From contig NC_092576.1 of the NCBI RefSeq assembly GCF_037975245.1, forward strand, positions 4,480,001-4,544,000: 64,000 bases of DNA, given 5' to 3'. Under the pieces are notes generated by a model, which saw only the letters and a list, made by a program, of their open reading frames with translations, searched no databases and had not been told where the DNA came from. The translations under genes and the position numbers were made by a program. This document shows positions 46,412-58,800 of this stretch, piece by piece. Source of the stretch: Apostichopus japonicus. Taxonomy: Eukaryota > Echinodermata > Holothuroidea > Aspidochirotida > Stichopodidae. Within the stretch, counting starts at the first letter, position 1, and every line of letters starts with the position of its first letter.

Positions 46412-47204
46412 CCAAATCCTTGTGCAGGAAATTGTCCCAAACTGGCTGACTTGCCAAATGAATATTCAATAGGATTGTCAGTCATTTCAAAACAATTACC
46501 AACATCTTCGCTTGCAAATATCCGGAAGAAATGTTCTTGTTTGTGAAGGATATATGCAAAGGTATTGTCACTGAAATGCATATTCATAAGGATATATCCA
46601 TACATATATTGTCAGCTGTGATAACACACTGGGTTCCTAATCAGATGTGCTAGGCTGGTTCAGTACACAACTTACCATCACCCTATAGTCATTATGACTA
46701 ATACAATTTAACATGAATTTTCAACGAGTATTCATACCATCTGTTGAGTATTCACTAGGTTGGCAGCAGGTTGAGAACAGTTTGGATAAGTCTAGTAGTT
46801 GCATTTAGGTAAATATGTATTTTATGCTAACCTGCAATTGAACATCCATAAGTCTTGCTGCCTGTTTTTAACTAATAATCCATGACAATGCAAATAAATA
46901 GAAGACATACACAAGAAAAGACACTGCTCTAAAGTTAGTCGCTGTTCTTGCAACCGTTTTTTTTGTTTTTTTTCTCTTGATCTACACGAAGAGATCATTG
47001 ACTGCTGGAAAAGTGACGTAATGCCCTTAGTTCCCGACCCACGTAACTGACTAGAAATAGCGATCCAAGAATGAAACATCTAAAAGCTGAATGAAGGAGA
47101 CATGTTTCTTCTTCGAGGGTAAGTCCAATCTACACGTAGATATAAAGATGATCGTACAGCATCAAGGTAGTGTGGAGCGACAAATTATCAAGAAAAAATA
47201 TCTG

Positions 47205-47625
47205 TGGAGGAAGAAGAGGAAGAGAAGTTAAGGAAGAGGATGAAAGAGAATGGGAGGATTCTATAAGATCATATGAGGAGGAGGAGGAGGAGGAGGGGGA
47301 AGGGGAGGGGGAGGGGGAAGGGGAGGGGGGAGGAGGAGTAGGAGGAGGAGTAAGAGTAGGAGGAGGAGGAGGAGGAGGAGGAAGGGGGAGGAGGAGGAGG
47401 AGGGGGAGGAGGGGGAGTAGGAGGAGAGGGAGGAGGGGGAGGGGGAGGAGGAGGAGGAGGAGGAGGAGGAGGAGGAGGAGGAGGAGGAGGAGGAGGAGGA
47501 GGAGGAGGAGGAGGAGGAGGAGGAGGAGGAGTTAAGGAGGAGGAGTTAAGGAGGAGGAGTTAAGGAAGAGGAGTTAAGGAAGAGGAGTTAAGGAAGAGGA
47601 GTTAAGGAAGAGGATGGGAGGATTC
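47205..47625. repeat. Polypurine (GGA)n tract with a 15-bp GTTAAGGAGGAGGAG-type array
   Basis: This is about 400 bases of nearly pure A and G on the plus strand. It has an almost perfect (GGA)n core from about 47440 to 47530, then several units of GTTAAGGAAGAGGA. Long mirror-like polypurine tracts of this kind can adopt triplex or G-quadruplex structures. The Arg-rich frame across it is a product of the repeat and not a gene. Confidence 0.9.
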
Positions 47626-47999
47626 CATAAGATCATGTCAGAAGGAGGAGCTATGTAGATCTGATGCCCTGGGTGGTATTTGTTCACCACTGTGTAACCA
47701 AGTCATGTTGTGTTCAAAGACAAGGAGGTTACCCCTAAATCTGACTAAGTGATTAACACTTATATGTAATATGCTAGTTATTAAGCCTACGGCAAATAAA
47801 TAACATTTTGTCAACCACAATTAACAGCTACACACAATGCAACCAGGACATTCTCAGTGTTGGTGAGGCATAAACATGTATAAAGTGATTTACACATTAA
47901 TGAAATGACTTCCCAAAGTTTATAACCAGAGAATTCCGGTGTGAGTGAGGCATTTACATGTGTTAGGTCCTTCATCCATGAATCACTTCCAAACAAAGG

Positions 48000-49060
48000 C
48001 AGGGAATTCTAATATAACTGCGGTATGAACATGTGTATATGGCTACAGAGCAATCTGAAGTAACTGTGGTAAGAACATGTGTATATAGGCTACAGGGCAT
48101 TCTAAAGTAACTGCGGTATGAATATTTTTATATGGCTATATTTAAAATAAACCATTTCCTATATAACCAGGGCATTCCAAAGTAACTGTGGTATGAACAT
48201 TTCTATAAGGCTATATTTAAATTAAACCATTTCCTGATATAACCAGGGCATTCCAAAGTAACTGTGGTATGAACATTTCTATATGGCTATATTTAAATTA
48301 AACCATTTCCTATAAACCAGGGCATTCCAAAGTAACTGTGGTATGAACATTTCTATAAGGCTATATTTAAATTAAACCATTTCCTGATATAACCAGGGCA
48401 TTCCAAAGTAACTGTGGTATGAACATTTCTATATGGCTAAATTTAAAATAAAACATTTCCTATAACCAGGGCATTCCAAAGTAACTGTGGTATGAACATT
48501 TCTATATGGCTATATTTAAATTAAACCATTTCCTATAAACCAGGGCATTCCAAAGTAACTGTGGTATGAACATTTCTATAAGGCTATATTTAAATTAAAC
48601 CATTTCCTGATATAACCAGGGCATTCCAAAGTAACTTCGGTATGAACATTTCTATATGGTTATATTTAAATTAAACCATTTCCTGATATAACCAGGGCAT
48701 TCTAAAGTAACTGCTGTATGAACATTTCTATATGGCCATATTTAAATTAAACCATTTCCTGATATAACCAGGGCATTCTAAAGTAACTGTGGTACGAACA
48801 TTTATATATAGCTTACATTTAAAATAAACCATTTTCTGATATAACCAGGGCATTCTAAAGTATTTGTGGTATGAACATTTCTAATTTTCTATATGGCTAA
48901 CATTTAAAATAAACCATTTTCTGATATAACCAGGGCATTCTATAGTAACTGTGGTATGAACATTTCTAATTTTTCTATGCGGCTATATTTGAAATAAATA
49001 TTTTTCCGATATAACCAGGGCATTCTAAGGTAAGTGTAGTATGAATTGTACATGGGGCTA
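48000..49060. repeat. Tandem satellite, about 12-13 units of 74-77 bp
   Basis: CCAGGGCATTCCAAAGTAACTG recurs at 74-77-bp steps (for example 48167, 48243, 48317 and 48393). Between these come TATGAACATTTCTATAWGGC and TTTAAATTAAACCATTTCC. Central units are nearly identical. The outer units are diverged, as expected if recombination homogenises the middle. Confidence 0.9.
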
Positions 49061-49896
49061 CATCCATGAATCAGTTACAAAAAAACACATTTAAAAGCAT
49101 AGTTTTGCATAATTTAACTCGTGAAATTGACTGTTCAATACTCTCACCTCCTTGTGGCATCTGTTTTGGTGGGAAGAGACTGTTGGTGTGTGTCTGTGTT
49201 GGGGATTCCCCTTCTGTCAATTTGTGGAGGGACTGCATCCAATGTGGTTGTTCCTCTGGCAGACCATCTAGCGATTATAAATGATATGATAAAGCAATCG
49301 GTGAGTGAGTAGATGTTGTGATTGTCTCTATAGGTTTCCCAAATGGCGTTTGTAGCTCGCACTTAATAGAGACGGCTCTTCGGACAAAGGAAGGAGTTGG
49401 ACGGGAGAGGAAGGGGGGGGGGAGGGAGGAGGGTGGGTGAGGGACACTATATGCACTGATGGCAACCAACTTCATACTTTAGGTACTGAGTACATTTTTT
49501 CTTTTCCCCTTTTAAAACTTGATTTTAATGATGAATTTTGAACAGAGGGAATTAATCTAGATATTGATGAAAAAAACAGAAAATTCACAAGGTAGACTCT
49601 CATTCCAAAAACATTTTTCATGCATCTCTCTCTATCATATGCCGCTACTACCCATACGTGTTTGCCTAATTTGTTCTGTATAACACACTGCATCCAGTGT
49701 GTTATGCTTGAATTTGTATATAACCAATTTCACACTTTGCTCTATATATACAATATTGTAGATTCAGACTACCAATATCAGAGGGATTACCAGTTTTTTT
49801 TTTTGGTTCCCCTACCCACTCCCCCCCTCCTGCTCCTATTTCCACCGTCCTATCGTCATGCACCTGGGCCTAATACTTCATAGGGTCGGCATTTTT
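49061..49896. other. 3' flank of CNOT4
   Basis: This should contain the CNOT4 3' UTR on the minus strand. It has a G-rich stretch at about 49415-49445 and a pyrimidine-rich stretch at about 49790-49860. No coding exon or RNA gene was seen. Confidence 0.4.
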
Positions 49897-52800
49897 TTAA
49901 ATCTGCCTGCTGGTTAGATGATGATGCAGCAGGGAAGGGAGGGATGAAGACTCACTTTCTAATTTATCTGTGGGTTTTAAGGTTGACTGTGACGACGTTG
50001 ACGTTGTACTGCCGGCTGCCGCGGCGGCTGCTGCGTTGATGCTGATTATTGCGGGGTCTATATGCAGCGATGCCATTGGATGATGACTATTCCACATACT
50101 CTGATTCGCTGTCAAATCGAAGCCGAAAAACAGGAACGTTAACGACAAAACAAAGAGTACAACGTCTGGTGCCAAATCAGACTAAGACGCAGAATCAAAT
50201 CGCATGCTGTGATATCACACAGTAAATCACACCTTGGTGCCAAATCAGACTAAGATGCAGAATCAAATCGCATGCTGTGATATCACACAGTAAATCACAC
50301 CTTATTTTATTCTCTCTACTCTACTCTCTCTCTCTCTCTCTCTGGGGCTCGGGTAATCGCAAAATGCTGTTCAAAATTGCTGTCACGGACTTTTATATAC
50401 GAGTGCAGAGCATGCAGATATGAGTGGAGAGGGGCCAGAGTATATTATAAGAGACAACGGCAAGGACCTTCAACACTGCTGCACGTATATTTGAATGCTG
50501 AATTTTTTCCCCCCTGTATCAGATTCAATCTCCAAAATTGTGTCTTACAGATATTCTCATGTATCAGGAGTAATCACACATCACATGGAATAGTAAAAGC
50601 AAAAGACATTCTTCATGACTTAACCGAACTTCCTTAAGTGATATGACACCCTACCTAGTCAACCTAATGACTTGAAAAGGAAAAAATGTCCAACATCCCA
50701 CCAAAGGTATCCATTTTTCTCCACACCTTTCTGTCTTTGTCCCTCTCCAGTTTATTCCCTACCCTGTTCCTTTAATCCTCTCTTTGTCCCTCAACTGTTT
50801 ATCTCCTACCTCTCCTCTTCCCCTTTTGCTTTCTTCTCTCCATCCCTTGTCTACTTATAATCCCCTTACATCTATCTCATTGTGTTCATTGTGCTCATTA
50901 ACCTGTCTGTTTTCTGTGCGTGTTTTTGTCCCTTCTGTTACTGTTACTTGTCATTTAGCCTCTGAAGAAGATCATACTAGGATCGAAACGTCAGGCCAAC
51001 TTACTTTTACACAAAGGTATCCATTGACAGACTAACCTCTCTCTTGACATATGTGGTTCTTTCCTAACTGTCTTTTCTGTGAAATGGTTGTTGCTACAGC
51101 AGTCATGCCAGTCCAATTTGAGTCTGTTTTATTTGCTACCCTCTCTGCAATGAATCTTCCACCCATTTAACTTTCAACTAACAACTCCCCCTCCCTGTGG
51201 TATTGAAGTCAACTTTGCAAAGAAAACTCACACTTAGGGTTTTATCTTTGATATCTACAAAACTTAAAATACTCCCCCCATCCCCCTCCCCTCCCCACCC
51301 CTTTTTAGAGGGTGACATATACATTCACTGTGCATTCCTTTACAAACAATTCAAACACAAAGGGTGTGTCTAATCCTCTTATAAACACAACTCAAGGGAC
51401 CTACCTGTACCATTTGTGGTGGAGGAGTGTGGAGGTTTCCTTGGGTACAGACCAGAAAAGTCTGTGGATGAATCAAAGTGGATTTTGACCGTGTTCGGTA
51501 GTAACTCTCGTAATGAATCCTGTTGTGCTTTGATGCTCTGTCTGTCATTAACTGTCGGATTTTGTTGCATTGGCTGAAGAGCAAATTAAAAAAGAGAGAA
51601 TAAAAAGGAATGAAATTAAAAATACCAGGTTGGGGGGGGAGGGGGAAATAGAACAAATAGGACATGAAATTATGAGATAAAGAACAATTCATATGAATGA
51701 TCTTGGGGGGAAAATGGATGGCACTATGGGTCAAAACTCTGCTCTACAAGGTATGATATATGAAAGACAGGTTCGTGTAGACTGCTGTCGTCTTTCACAA
51801 ATCAAGCCTTTTCATTCTGTAGTAATTGCTGTCTCGTCACTCTGTGTGTGTGTGTACAAACTCTGATGAAGTGTCCTTTGTGTTTAACTAATCCCATGCC
51901 TAATTCTTTACTGCCTATGTTAAATCCATCTCATGTACTGTAGGGAATGGCTGATTAATCCCTTCATTCAAGACTCCTCACACCCACCTACCACCCCCTG
52001 CCCTCAGCCAGAATTACGTTGATCATTTGTATGCCATTTAATCCGACTCCGACTATTTTCACCAAAGCTGTAATTTTCTTCTCTTTTTCACTCCGACGAT
52101 CAATGTCATTTCTGGTGTTTTTGTTGTCTTACCTGAAATGAAGGGATCGACTTTTGTGAATTCGTCTGTGACATCATGGGGGGCGGAGGATACCTCAAAT
52201 GGTGATGTTCGTGAACCGGGGGGATCTGCGTGGGTGGCAATCCAGGGAATAGAGGATGCTGTACGGAGCCAGCTGGGTGGTTCAGACGCATCCATGTGAA
52301 CATTTTACTGCCACCGCCACCACCAATGCCATCTGGCCTGGACGGTTGCCTGCCACTGCCGTTGCCATGGATGGGCAGGAGATGGTTTGGGGGTATGACA
52401 AAGCCCGGGGGCGGCTGTGTCATCATTGCACTGAACGAAGAGCTGGCTTTGTTTAAAGAGTTATTATATGGCGGTGGTTGAGCTGGATGGTCAGTCTCTG
52501 TGGAATTCAACTGTAATTCCTTCTCTAGTAGAGCTGCTAGACCCTTGCTGGATTCATTCCACGGATCAAACCCTGAAATGAGACCCAAAGTCACCATAAC
52601 ATGAGACAAATTCTATGAGTTGGCGGGGAAAGAATTATCAACAGAAATAGCTCTCTGCCTGACCAATTGTCTAGGGTACAGAGCTGCTAGAACTTCACTG
52701 GTATTACAATTACAGGAACGGAATCACTTGGGTAACCTCCGCCCCTAAGGCCAAGACGTTTGCTCCCTCTAATGTGGCAAAGAGGATAGATGAACAGAGG

Positions 52801-55800
52801 ACAGATGAACAGAGGAGAGCACAGAGTTGTAGCAAGGCTGTGACAGATCACAGAGTTGTGACAAAGCACAGAGTTTTTGAAGTAGCTTTAATTAATTTGT
52901 TCGGAAATGTTTCCAAACCTAACGGATAGATTACAGTACGACACCATAGATCATCGCCAATAATTTAAATGAGAAAGGAATTAATGAATAGAGAAAGGAA
53001 TTAATGAATACATATAAAGGCAATGCAATCATGTAGCATGATTCAATACGTAGGTATTACTTAGTCTGTTGATGGGGGTGAGAGGATAAAACATCCTCAC
53101 CACTAACTAATTGCTCTTTCAACACCCCCACCCCTTCCTCCATCTGCCTCTTCCTCCACAGATAAACCACTTTATCACCCACTTGGCCTACCTAGTTCAT
53201 CATCCTCAGTTATGATATGTTGTTAGCGACTTGTCCAAACGCTAGCATATTTTGTACATGGCGATCTGATCAAGTGAAGGTTACCCTCTCAGACGTCATG
53301 AATCAATGAAGACTTCTAAGCTAACGGCTCATAAATACTCGCATTAAAGCAAAGTCAAGAAAGCTCAAGTGCTCATATTTGAATTCTGAAAGATGAAGGC
53401 AAGAAGGAAATTAGTTTCACGTCGCTTCGCCTTTTTAACGTTTCTTACCGAGGTCATCGTCCTTAGGATCTTTCTCCTCTGAATCAAAACCAAAAGCTGC
53501 CTGCCAGTCCGTCTGGCTATCAACCGGAAGAATATCATTGCTGAGACTACCGAGGCTCTCACCCCAACCTGACAAAGAGACAGTAAGAAAGACAATTAAT
53601 AATAATCATAATTAATCATAATAATTATCAGTTCTTATATAGCGCAACTTAAAATAAAGTCTCGCCACGCTGTACTACACCCTGGTCATTGGTAACTTGT
53701 CACACCTACACACCAAAGTGTGCACAATTCAAACAATCTCTCCTGGGGCACCACAGTGCACCAAATCCACGTGTCCCCCAGGGGACTTCCCATAGGGTGC
53801 AGCCACAAACCGACGTACGCAACTACATTTACAAGTCACCTCCCAAGTCCCCATTTATAAACCAGGGTGAAGAGAGGCAATGGAGATAAAGTGCCTTGCC
53901 CAAGGACACAACGCAATGATCTGGCCAGGGCTCGAACCTGTAATCCTTAGGACACAAGTCCACTGCCTTAACCACAATACCCTCTCTTAGTACATGTTAC
54001 CGTTACGGGATGAGGATGCAAACACCACCGGTTGTCTGGAGAAGTCTCCTTGTTCTGGTGGGAGTTCAGTCATGTGATGCAGACAAGATGTCTTACATAA
54101 CATGGACTTCTGGCTTTCCACTTGTTCAATTTTATTAAAATATCAGAATCTTTTCAAAATGTCTTTTGATACTGCACTGTGTTTCATCAAACAAACATTA
54201 TTTCTATTGCACCAGTTCATGAAGTTTACATGTTTCTCATCTTTATCATGACTCACGCCGCCACTGTATGCCAACTATACACCTGTTGACAAATTTTTCT
54301 ACTCATTTTACTTCACGTATCAAGCACCACATACCAAGACGCTGAGAACCGGTCAATTATGACGCACAGTGTAAATAGTACCGTTAATTAATGTCATCAT
54401 CAACACATTAAAACAATAGCCTGATCGTTGTAACAGACACCTGGACGTTAAAACAGACACCTGAACGTTATGACAGCGGAACCTTATAACAGACACCTGG
54501 ACGTTAAAACAGACACCTGAACGTTATAACAGACACCTGGACGTTATAACAGACACCTGGACGTTATAACAGACACCTGGACGTTATAACAGACACCTGA
54601 ACCTTATAACAGACACCTGAACCTTATAACAGACACCTGAACCTTATAACAGACACCTGAACCTTATAACAGACACCTGGACGCTAAAACAGACACCTGG
54701 ACGCTAAAACAGACACCTGGACGCTAAAACAGACACCTGGACGCTGAAACAGACACCTGGACGCTGAAACAGACACCTGGACGCTGAAACAGACACCTGG
54801 ACCTTATAACAGACACCTGGACCTTATAACAGACACCTGGACCATATAACAGACACCTGGACCTTATAACAGACACCTGAACCTTATAACAGACACCTGA
54901 CCCTTATAACAGACACCTGACCCTAATAACAGACACCTGACCCTTATAACAGACACCTGACCCTTACAACAGACACCTGACCCTTACAACAGACACCTGA
55001 ACCTTACAACAGACACCTGAACCTTACAACAGACACCTGAACCTTACAACAGACACCTGAACCTTACAACAGACACCTGAACCTTACAACAGACACCTGA
55101 ACCTTACAACAGACACCTGAACCTTACAACAGACACCTGAACCTTACAACAGACACCTGAACCTTACAACAGACACCTGAACCTTACAACAGACACCTGA
55201 ACCTTACAACAGACACCTGAACCTTACAACAGACACCTGAACCTTACAACAGACACCTGAACCTTACAACAGACACCTGAACCTTACAACAGACCATCTA
55301 TAAGTAAGGTTTAATAATACAACAGACTGTCGATTGTGTAATGTTGTCGTTGAACAAGACTTTACGCTACTTTACTTAATCATACTTAAGCACTAGATAT
55401 GGTTGAGCTGTAATATCAAGTCCAGCAAGTTACAGTATTCCCAATACTCACCATTAAATACGGAGGGTAATATATTTGTACTGCTTAGCCCGGGGGGAGG
55501 AGGAGCTGCACTCATAGTGCTCCCTGGAGGCAGGAACTCTCTTCCACTGAAAAATGAGGAAGATGATGCATCTTTCTCAGACTGCAAGAGCGTTGTCATT
55601 GTGTGCTGAGGGGGAGGGCCGTTCTGCTCCCCTACGGGGGAGAGGGAGTTTTCACGGCTAGACAACAGTGGACTATTCGATATGAGGGGTACATCAGGGG
55701 TGTGTGGGGGAGTCTGTTTGGGGAGGTCTGTCGTCGACTGCCTTATTGGTATTGCCTCTGACTCTGTTGCTGGTTCTCTGTTGTCAAAAAAAAAAAGAAA

Positions 55801-58800
55801 AAAAAGGAAAGGAGAGGACCAGAAAAATTACAATCAAAAGTATAAGAGTCATCAATTATGCTAATCAGGTCGTTCTAAAATAATTGTGTAAAGGTCACCA
55901 ATCCTGGCCCAATAATCTAAATCCGGGGTAAAGTTTTGACATGATCTTTTAAGTTTGACAAAATTGCCAGTTTATTACGACCGAGTACGATTACTCTGTG
56001 TTACCTCCCAAATATATGGATACTGTTTTTCTTTTTTTAGTGGATGCTGTTGATGACCAGATGGTTGTAGTCATGTATCCATTACCAGTGTCCATACATA
56101 CTGTCTGTGTACAATCATAGGATGTCCTATCAAGGCTAGTTTCACTTCAAAATCCAGAAGAATATGTTTTAACATCCTTGTTAGATGTGATCTGGAATTT
56201 CCTATTGCATCATAGCAGTCCTTTTCCAAACCAATTTCCCCTTTCACAACAGAAGCCTCTAATAGTGACTGTAAAATTAGGGTAGGATATCGCAATGTCA
56301 TAGTGAGTTAATATACAACTCTAACGGAAACTGCCATTTTCCATAATGAAAAGACTAGAAAAAGATTTTTTTTAAAACCACTGGGAAGTAGTAAACTACA
56401 AAACTAAGCAAAACTATTTTACAAAACCAGCAAAGTTCCGATAGGACTGACTTCTTACTCTTTCAGACAAATGTTTGTTATTTGATTTAGCTAAATGTCT
56501 CTTTACCTTAATGACGGAGGAAGGTCTGTGACAGTGTTTGAATGGTGTACTCCGTTTGTCTGTTCTTTGAGCAGTACAGGCCAGGGATCTGGCGAGTTGC
56601 TTTGAGGAGACTGAGCCAGTAAGGGTGGCGATGACGTCTGCTTTTTACGACTGCAGGAACGAGAAATGATTTAACGATGAGAATGCTTCAACAATGTTCT
56701 ACCAAGTTCTACCAATGTTCTACCAAGACAAAATTCACATTACCTGCAAGTTGGTAACAAAAGCAGCATGGATTGATTGCATTTTTTTTCGCCAACAAAT
56801 GTATGAATCAACACTGTTTTAAGCCTTGTTATGCATCATTCCCATTAATTGATACAGCCTAACCGATTCCTAACTCTATCATCTGATTTAGTATCGACTT
56901 CTGTAGTTAATAATCATAACAATCATAACAACATACTTCTCTTTGCCAAGATTTTGGCCAATATTGCAAACTTGAACTGTAAATGATTTGCTGAATAAAA
57001 TCATTTTCATTTTGAAGTGAAGAAGATAATGAAAGTCTGTGAAATCCTATGTCGATGCCAATTGTGAAGAGAACATAGTTTGGCCTTCGAAAGGTCACCC
57101 GCATTGGGGGACTCGACAATAGTCGGAGACGAAAATCAAATTAGCTACTTTAAGGCTATCTAGAAGTTGCTTTCTGTAAAGCAGGCATCCTACCTTAATA
57201 TATTCTCTGGTCTACTGGACTCTGCGGCCGTCTCTGTTGTTGCTGTTGTTGTTGTTGTCGTTGAGTTCGTATGTACCTGTGTCTGAGAGGTTGTTCCTCC
57301 TGACGACCCTGACGAAGATTGAGACGGGCCTTTGAAGACGTCCTGCAGCAGTTTCTGTTCGTACTCTTGATGTTTCCTAATTTTAAAAAAAATTATAAAA
57401 TTTGAAGGAATTTGAAAGTTGTGGCTGACTGATTTTATGAATTCCCTAGGCTAGTGTTTATATAATTGAAATAAATGGTATGGCTCTGTTGCAAAGTGAC
57501 AACACTGAAAGCTATTGGTTCAATCCAAGGCTGGCTGAAGCAAAGCTGTGGTTTTCCTAACCAAAAGGAATGCGCAGTTTCATCAACAGACATGGTGTTC
57601 AAATTGCAAACATTGAACAGGAGGCAAACTCATTGTGGGTGGTTTGGTACACTACCAAGAAGTGGTTACACAGTATGCCTGCCTGAGATAAAGAATTACT
57701 GGCTCGATAGTTACTACCCATTGCCACAATGGATCCTCTTAGGTCAAATGTTGGTCCTACCTGATGTGGAGAGAATAATATCTTACCCCTGTTGCATATC
57801 CTCCTTTGTAAAACTAGCAGCTTCATCGCCAAGCTCATGTAAATACATACAGTCCTGTAGAGGGATACAAAGAATACACCATGTTACAGTGACATGATAC
57901 AGTTTACAGAGGTACACTGTACATATATATGCAGACTCTAAAACAGGAAGAAAAATACAGTTATGAAACCTTTAAACAAAGCAGTCGACATGACATGTGT
58001 TGCACGCAGATCGCGGTGAATTAAAATAATCTGCAGACATAGCCGGCAAGGGGTACCAATATAAACGGTACCAGAACATCCACTTGGTCCCTACAACAGT
58101 CCACAGCGAACACAACTGCATGAGTCCATTCGGCCGAAACTCTGCCTTTACTGTGGCGGGTATTGGCTTAAGTGTGGGTCCAAAGGGTCACAATGAGTTG
58201 GAAATGTTAATCTGGCTACCTCGATGAGAGGGACAAGCGAGCAGATCGACACTGGGCAAGGCACATATTCATTTACAGATACATGTACAATGCCTACAAT
58301 AGATTTGGCACGAGAGCATCCGTTCCTACTGCCATCAACCGCAAACGAGTGTTGCATGCAGATTACTAACGAATGAAAATAATCTACAAACATACAGCAA
58401 CAATTGTTTTATTTTCTAAATTGAGCAGTTTTTTCTTTACTCTTGGCACAGCAGAAATTAATATATGGACGATACATAGGTTATAGCTTTAACCTTTTGA
58501 AATTTTTCTATGTTTGTAGAATTCAGCAAAATGGCTCACTTATTGTGATGACCGTCACATACACCCATCTTGTTTCAACCTGTGGTCTAAGATCCCCTAT
58601 GGGATCTGTAAAAGACTCCTTCAGAGTCTGTAAGGGCTCCACAGGTGGGGTGGGGGGAGGGGGCTAAAAATGTGGTGCAGAAAGGTTGATTGACTCCAAC
58701 AGCATTTTACTGGCATAAACACAGTGTGAATGCCCTCAGTACATGTTTAAAGGTGCAATCTGGGAACCCAGGAAACTCAATGTGCTTCTGACCTAGGGTC

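Noticed and set aside
47170-47535. Arg/Gly/Glu-rich open frame
   Set aside because: It is a translation of the (GGA)n repeat and has no start context, splice support or domain.
54424-55294. CRISPR-like array
   Set aside because: Units are 20 bp head-to-tail with no spacers and lie in an animal intron; it is a minisatellite.
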